Shown: piece by piece, positions 33,358-34,446 of the stretch
How positions within the stretch are numbered: position 1 is the stretch's first letter
Layout: every line of letters starts with the position of its first letter
From: Gammaproteobacteria bacterium
GTDB lineage: Bacteria; Pseudomonadota; Gammaproteobacteria; Pseudomonadales; Balneatricaceae
Reading direction: 5' to 3'
DNA: 34,446 nt
NCBI GenBank assembly: GCA_030748435.1
Contig: JASMLZ010000088.1
Location: 1 to 34,446 of the forward strand
Notes under the pieces: model-generated
Databases searched by the model: none
What the model was told of the DNA's origin: nothing
The model's input: the letters and a program-made list of their open reading frames with translations, nothing else
Made by a program: the position numbers and the translations under genes

Positions 33358-33497
33358 CGAGAGTTGCCCAAGGTCAAAACACTTATTCTTTTCCAGCTGT
33401 TTTCAAGTGCCAGCAATTACCAGAAAGATTAAGTCTTTGGGACACTCTCATTACCATCTCTCAAAATTAGCCCGTACTCTGTACGGGCACTTTTTTT
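33358..33497 (+). ncRNA. Candidate Fur-repressed small RNA (or attenuated leader of hemS)
   Basis: From the predicted start near 33358 to the U-tract end at 33497 is about 140 nt, with no good reading frame or ribosome site. A pyrimidine-rich, apparently unpaired segment CTCTCATTACCATCTCTC (33444-33461 region) lies before the terminator, resembling the seed segments of iron-sparing small RNAs. Promoter, Fur box, length and strong terminator fit RyhB/PrrF-type RNAs. In P. aeruginosa the prrF genes lie beside the phu heme-uptake operon, and here the candidate lies beside a hemS-type gene. Because the terminator is only 13 bases before the hemS ATG, a leader with transcription attenuation is the alternative. 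Confidence 0.6.
33470..33497 (+). terminator. Rho-independent terminator just upstream of hemS
   Basis: GCCCGTAC (33470-33477), loop TCT, GTACGGGC (33481-33488), then AC and seven T (33491-33497). A perfect 8-bp GC-rich stem with U-tract, the clearest intrinsic terminator in the window. It sits between the Fur-box promoter and the ATG at 33511. Confidence 0.9.
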
Positions 33498-33510
33498 CAA
33501 GAGAACGCCC

Positions 33511-34446
33511 ATGCTTACCAACTTCTACCCCATCAGCACCAAACACCTGCCAGTTAATCGTTTTAGCCTGCTAAGCCAAATTGCAAAGGCCTTTAAAGCC
33601 ATCAATTTGCGATCACCAATAAGTCACACTCCACCAACAGCAGCAACCCAATATAATCATCTAGGGCAATGGGCGGAAGACTTTAACCATCAGCTTGCCG
33701 GGCATCAAGCGACCATTGGCACTGACAATAAGGATATTAAAATTTATCAATCTGGCAAGCTTGGTCAGTTACGCCTCTATGGTGACATGGGATTATTGCA
33801 AGGCGGTGATATTGACACATACTTCTACACTGAAAACTGGCGCAATATAAACCACCAGCAAGACGACATGCATGGCTCCCTGATATGTTCCGATGACAGT
33901 CAACATCAAGCTTGGCAGTTAAACAGCACACATCTCAATACACAACTGGCATACCAGAATTTGAGCTTATCACTGCCAGAGCCACAAGCCACCATTCAAC
34001 AAGTCGCACCTACCAGTGTGGAAACGAGTGAACTCAGACAGATGTGGGCATCTTTAACACAAGTCCACCAGTTTTATGATATGTTGAGCCTTTTCAAGCT
34101 GGGTCTGCTTGACGCTATCAAGCTGATGCAAGGCCAATGGACCCAACCTATCTCCAGGTACCAGTTAACCAGGTTTTTACAACAGTGTCTGGAACACAAT
34201 CTGGACAGTAAAATCCTTGCCGGGAATAGAGGCATAGTGCACGTGCTTAAGTCCCCCATCCTGCACCTTAATCAGGATCCTAACCAGCTAACTGTTAGTG
34301 GTCACAACTATCGTTGTGAGGTAAATCTACAGGCTATCAAACAAGTCTGGTTAGTTAAACGCGCCACCAAACAGGGAATTGTGCACTCTTTGGAGGCCTT
34401 TGACTGTCACGATCGACTTATCTTGCAAGTACAAGAGCAACGACAA
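33511..34446 (+). CDS. hemS: HemS/HmuS/PhuS-type heme-handling protein (3' end outside window)
   Basis: 312 codons are open to the right edge; the family is about 340-350 residues, so only the end is missing. The C-terminal repeat is well matched: W179-x-SLTQVHQFYDMLSLFKLG (about 179-198), ILAGNRGIVHVLKSPILHL (about 235-253), then VWLVKRATKQGIVHSLEAFD (279-298), all family hallmarks. The N-terminal repeat is weaker but shows the matching end (GDIDTYFYTENW). These cytoplasmic proteins receive heme from an ABC importer and pass it to heme oxygenase or degrade it. The ATG follows the terminator by 13 bases and has only a weak AAGAGAA ribosome site, so expression must rely on read-through or a promoter inside. 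Iron control by the Fur box at 33324 is likely. Confidence 0.85.
   Translation, partial: MLTNFYPISTKHLPVNRFSLLSQIAKAFKAINLRSPISHTPPTAATQYNHLGQWAEDFNHQLAGHQATIGTDNKDIKIYQSGKLGQLRLYGDMGLLQGGDIDTYFYTENWRNINHQQDDMHGSLICSDDSQHQAWQLNSTHLNTQLAYQNLSLSLPEPQATIQQVAPTSVETSELRQMWASLTQVHQFYDMLSLFKLGLLDAIKLMQGQWTQPISRYQLTRFLQQCLEHNLDSKILAGNRGIVHVLKSPILHLNQDPNQLTVSGHNYRCEVNLQAIKQVWLVKRATKQGIVHSLEAFDCHDRLILQVQEQRQ

Noticed and set aside
33317-33574. 85-aa reading frame through the Fur box and terminator
   Set aside because: It crosses a promoter, a perfect terminator and the start of hemS in another frame, has no ribosome site, and reads as low-complexity; the region is better explained as RNA.

Overview
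The window looks like chromosome of a Gram-negative gammaproteobacterium, probably marine and of the Cellvibrionales/Spongiibacteraceae type. This is inferred from a pseudomonad-like Fur, a LuxI homologue, FbpABC iron import and a LitR/photolyase light regulon; no rRNA or other taxonomic marker is present. Base composition is moderate in genes and AT-rich between them. I saw no tRNA, rRNA, CRISPR array, transposase or prophage.

Region 1 (1-5753). The left edge cuts an acyl-homoserine-lactone synthase. It is followed with a 4-base overlap by an unrecognised 55-residue reading frame, then by a large membrane GGDEF-EAL protein on the minus strand. After about 630 bp of AT-rich non-coding DNA comes a type II 3-dehydroquinate dehydratase (aroQ, TTG start), coupled by an ATGA overlap to a second AroQ-like protein that has lost its catalytic residues.

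Region 2 (5937-16541) is a light-response regulon. A MerR-type regulator without visible B12 ligands, followed by a CbiX-like chelatase, runs leftward. Diverging from it across a 29-bp-arm perfect palindrome with four TGTACA boxes is a five-gene operon ending in DNA photolyase (DUF523/DUF1722, DUF2878, chalcone-isomerase-like, DUF3833 lipoprotein, phr). Converging on it is a second operon (DUF1295, FAD oxidoreductase, DUF1365, CFA-synthase-like methyltransferase) ending in a LitR/CarH regulator with intact B12-photoreceptor motifs. The likely outputs are DNA photorepair and light- or singlet-oxygen-linked fatty acid modification.

Region 3 (16919-18663) holds an M24 creatinase-like protein without metal ligands and the iron regulator fur.

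Region 4 (18926-34446) is about iron. It has fbpABC, two imelysin-family proteins, a DUF1111 di-heme oxidoreductase, a MauG/CCP-like di-heme peroxidase, two fatty-acid-hydroxylase/sterol-desaturase-family membrane proteins, a second FbpA, a DUF4856 protein with an EF-hand-like loop, a small orphan protein and the start of a HemS-type heme-handling protein. Fur-box-like sites lie in three intergenic regions. The strongest overlaps a promoter that would make an approximately 140-nt RNA ending in a Rho-independent terminator just before hemS, a candidate Fur-repressed small RNA or attenuator. Two 61/63-identical direct repeats bracket the fbpA2/desaturase-2 pair. The iron module, the sRNA candidate, the palindromic operator and the AroQ pseudoenzyme pair are the most interesting parts.
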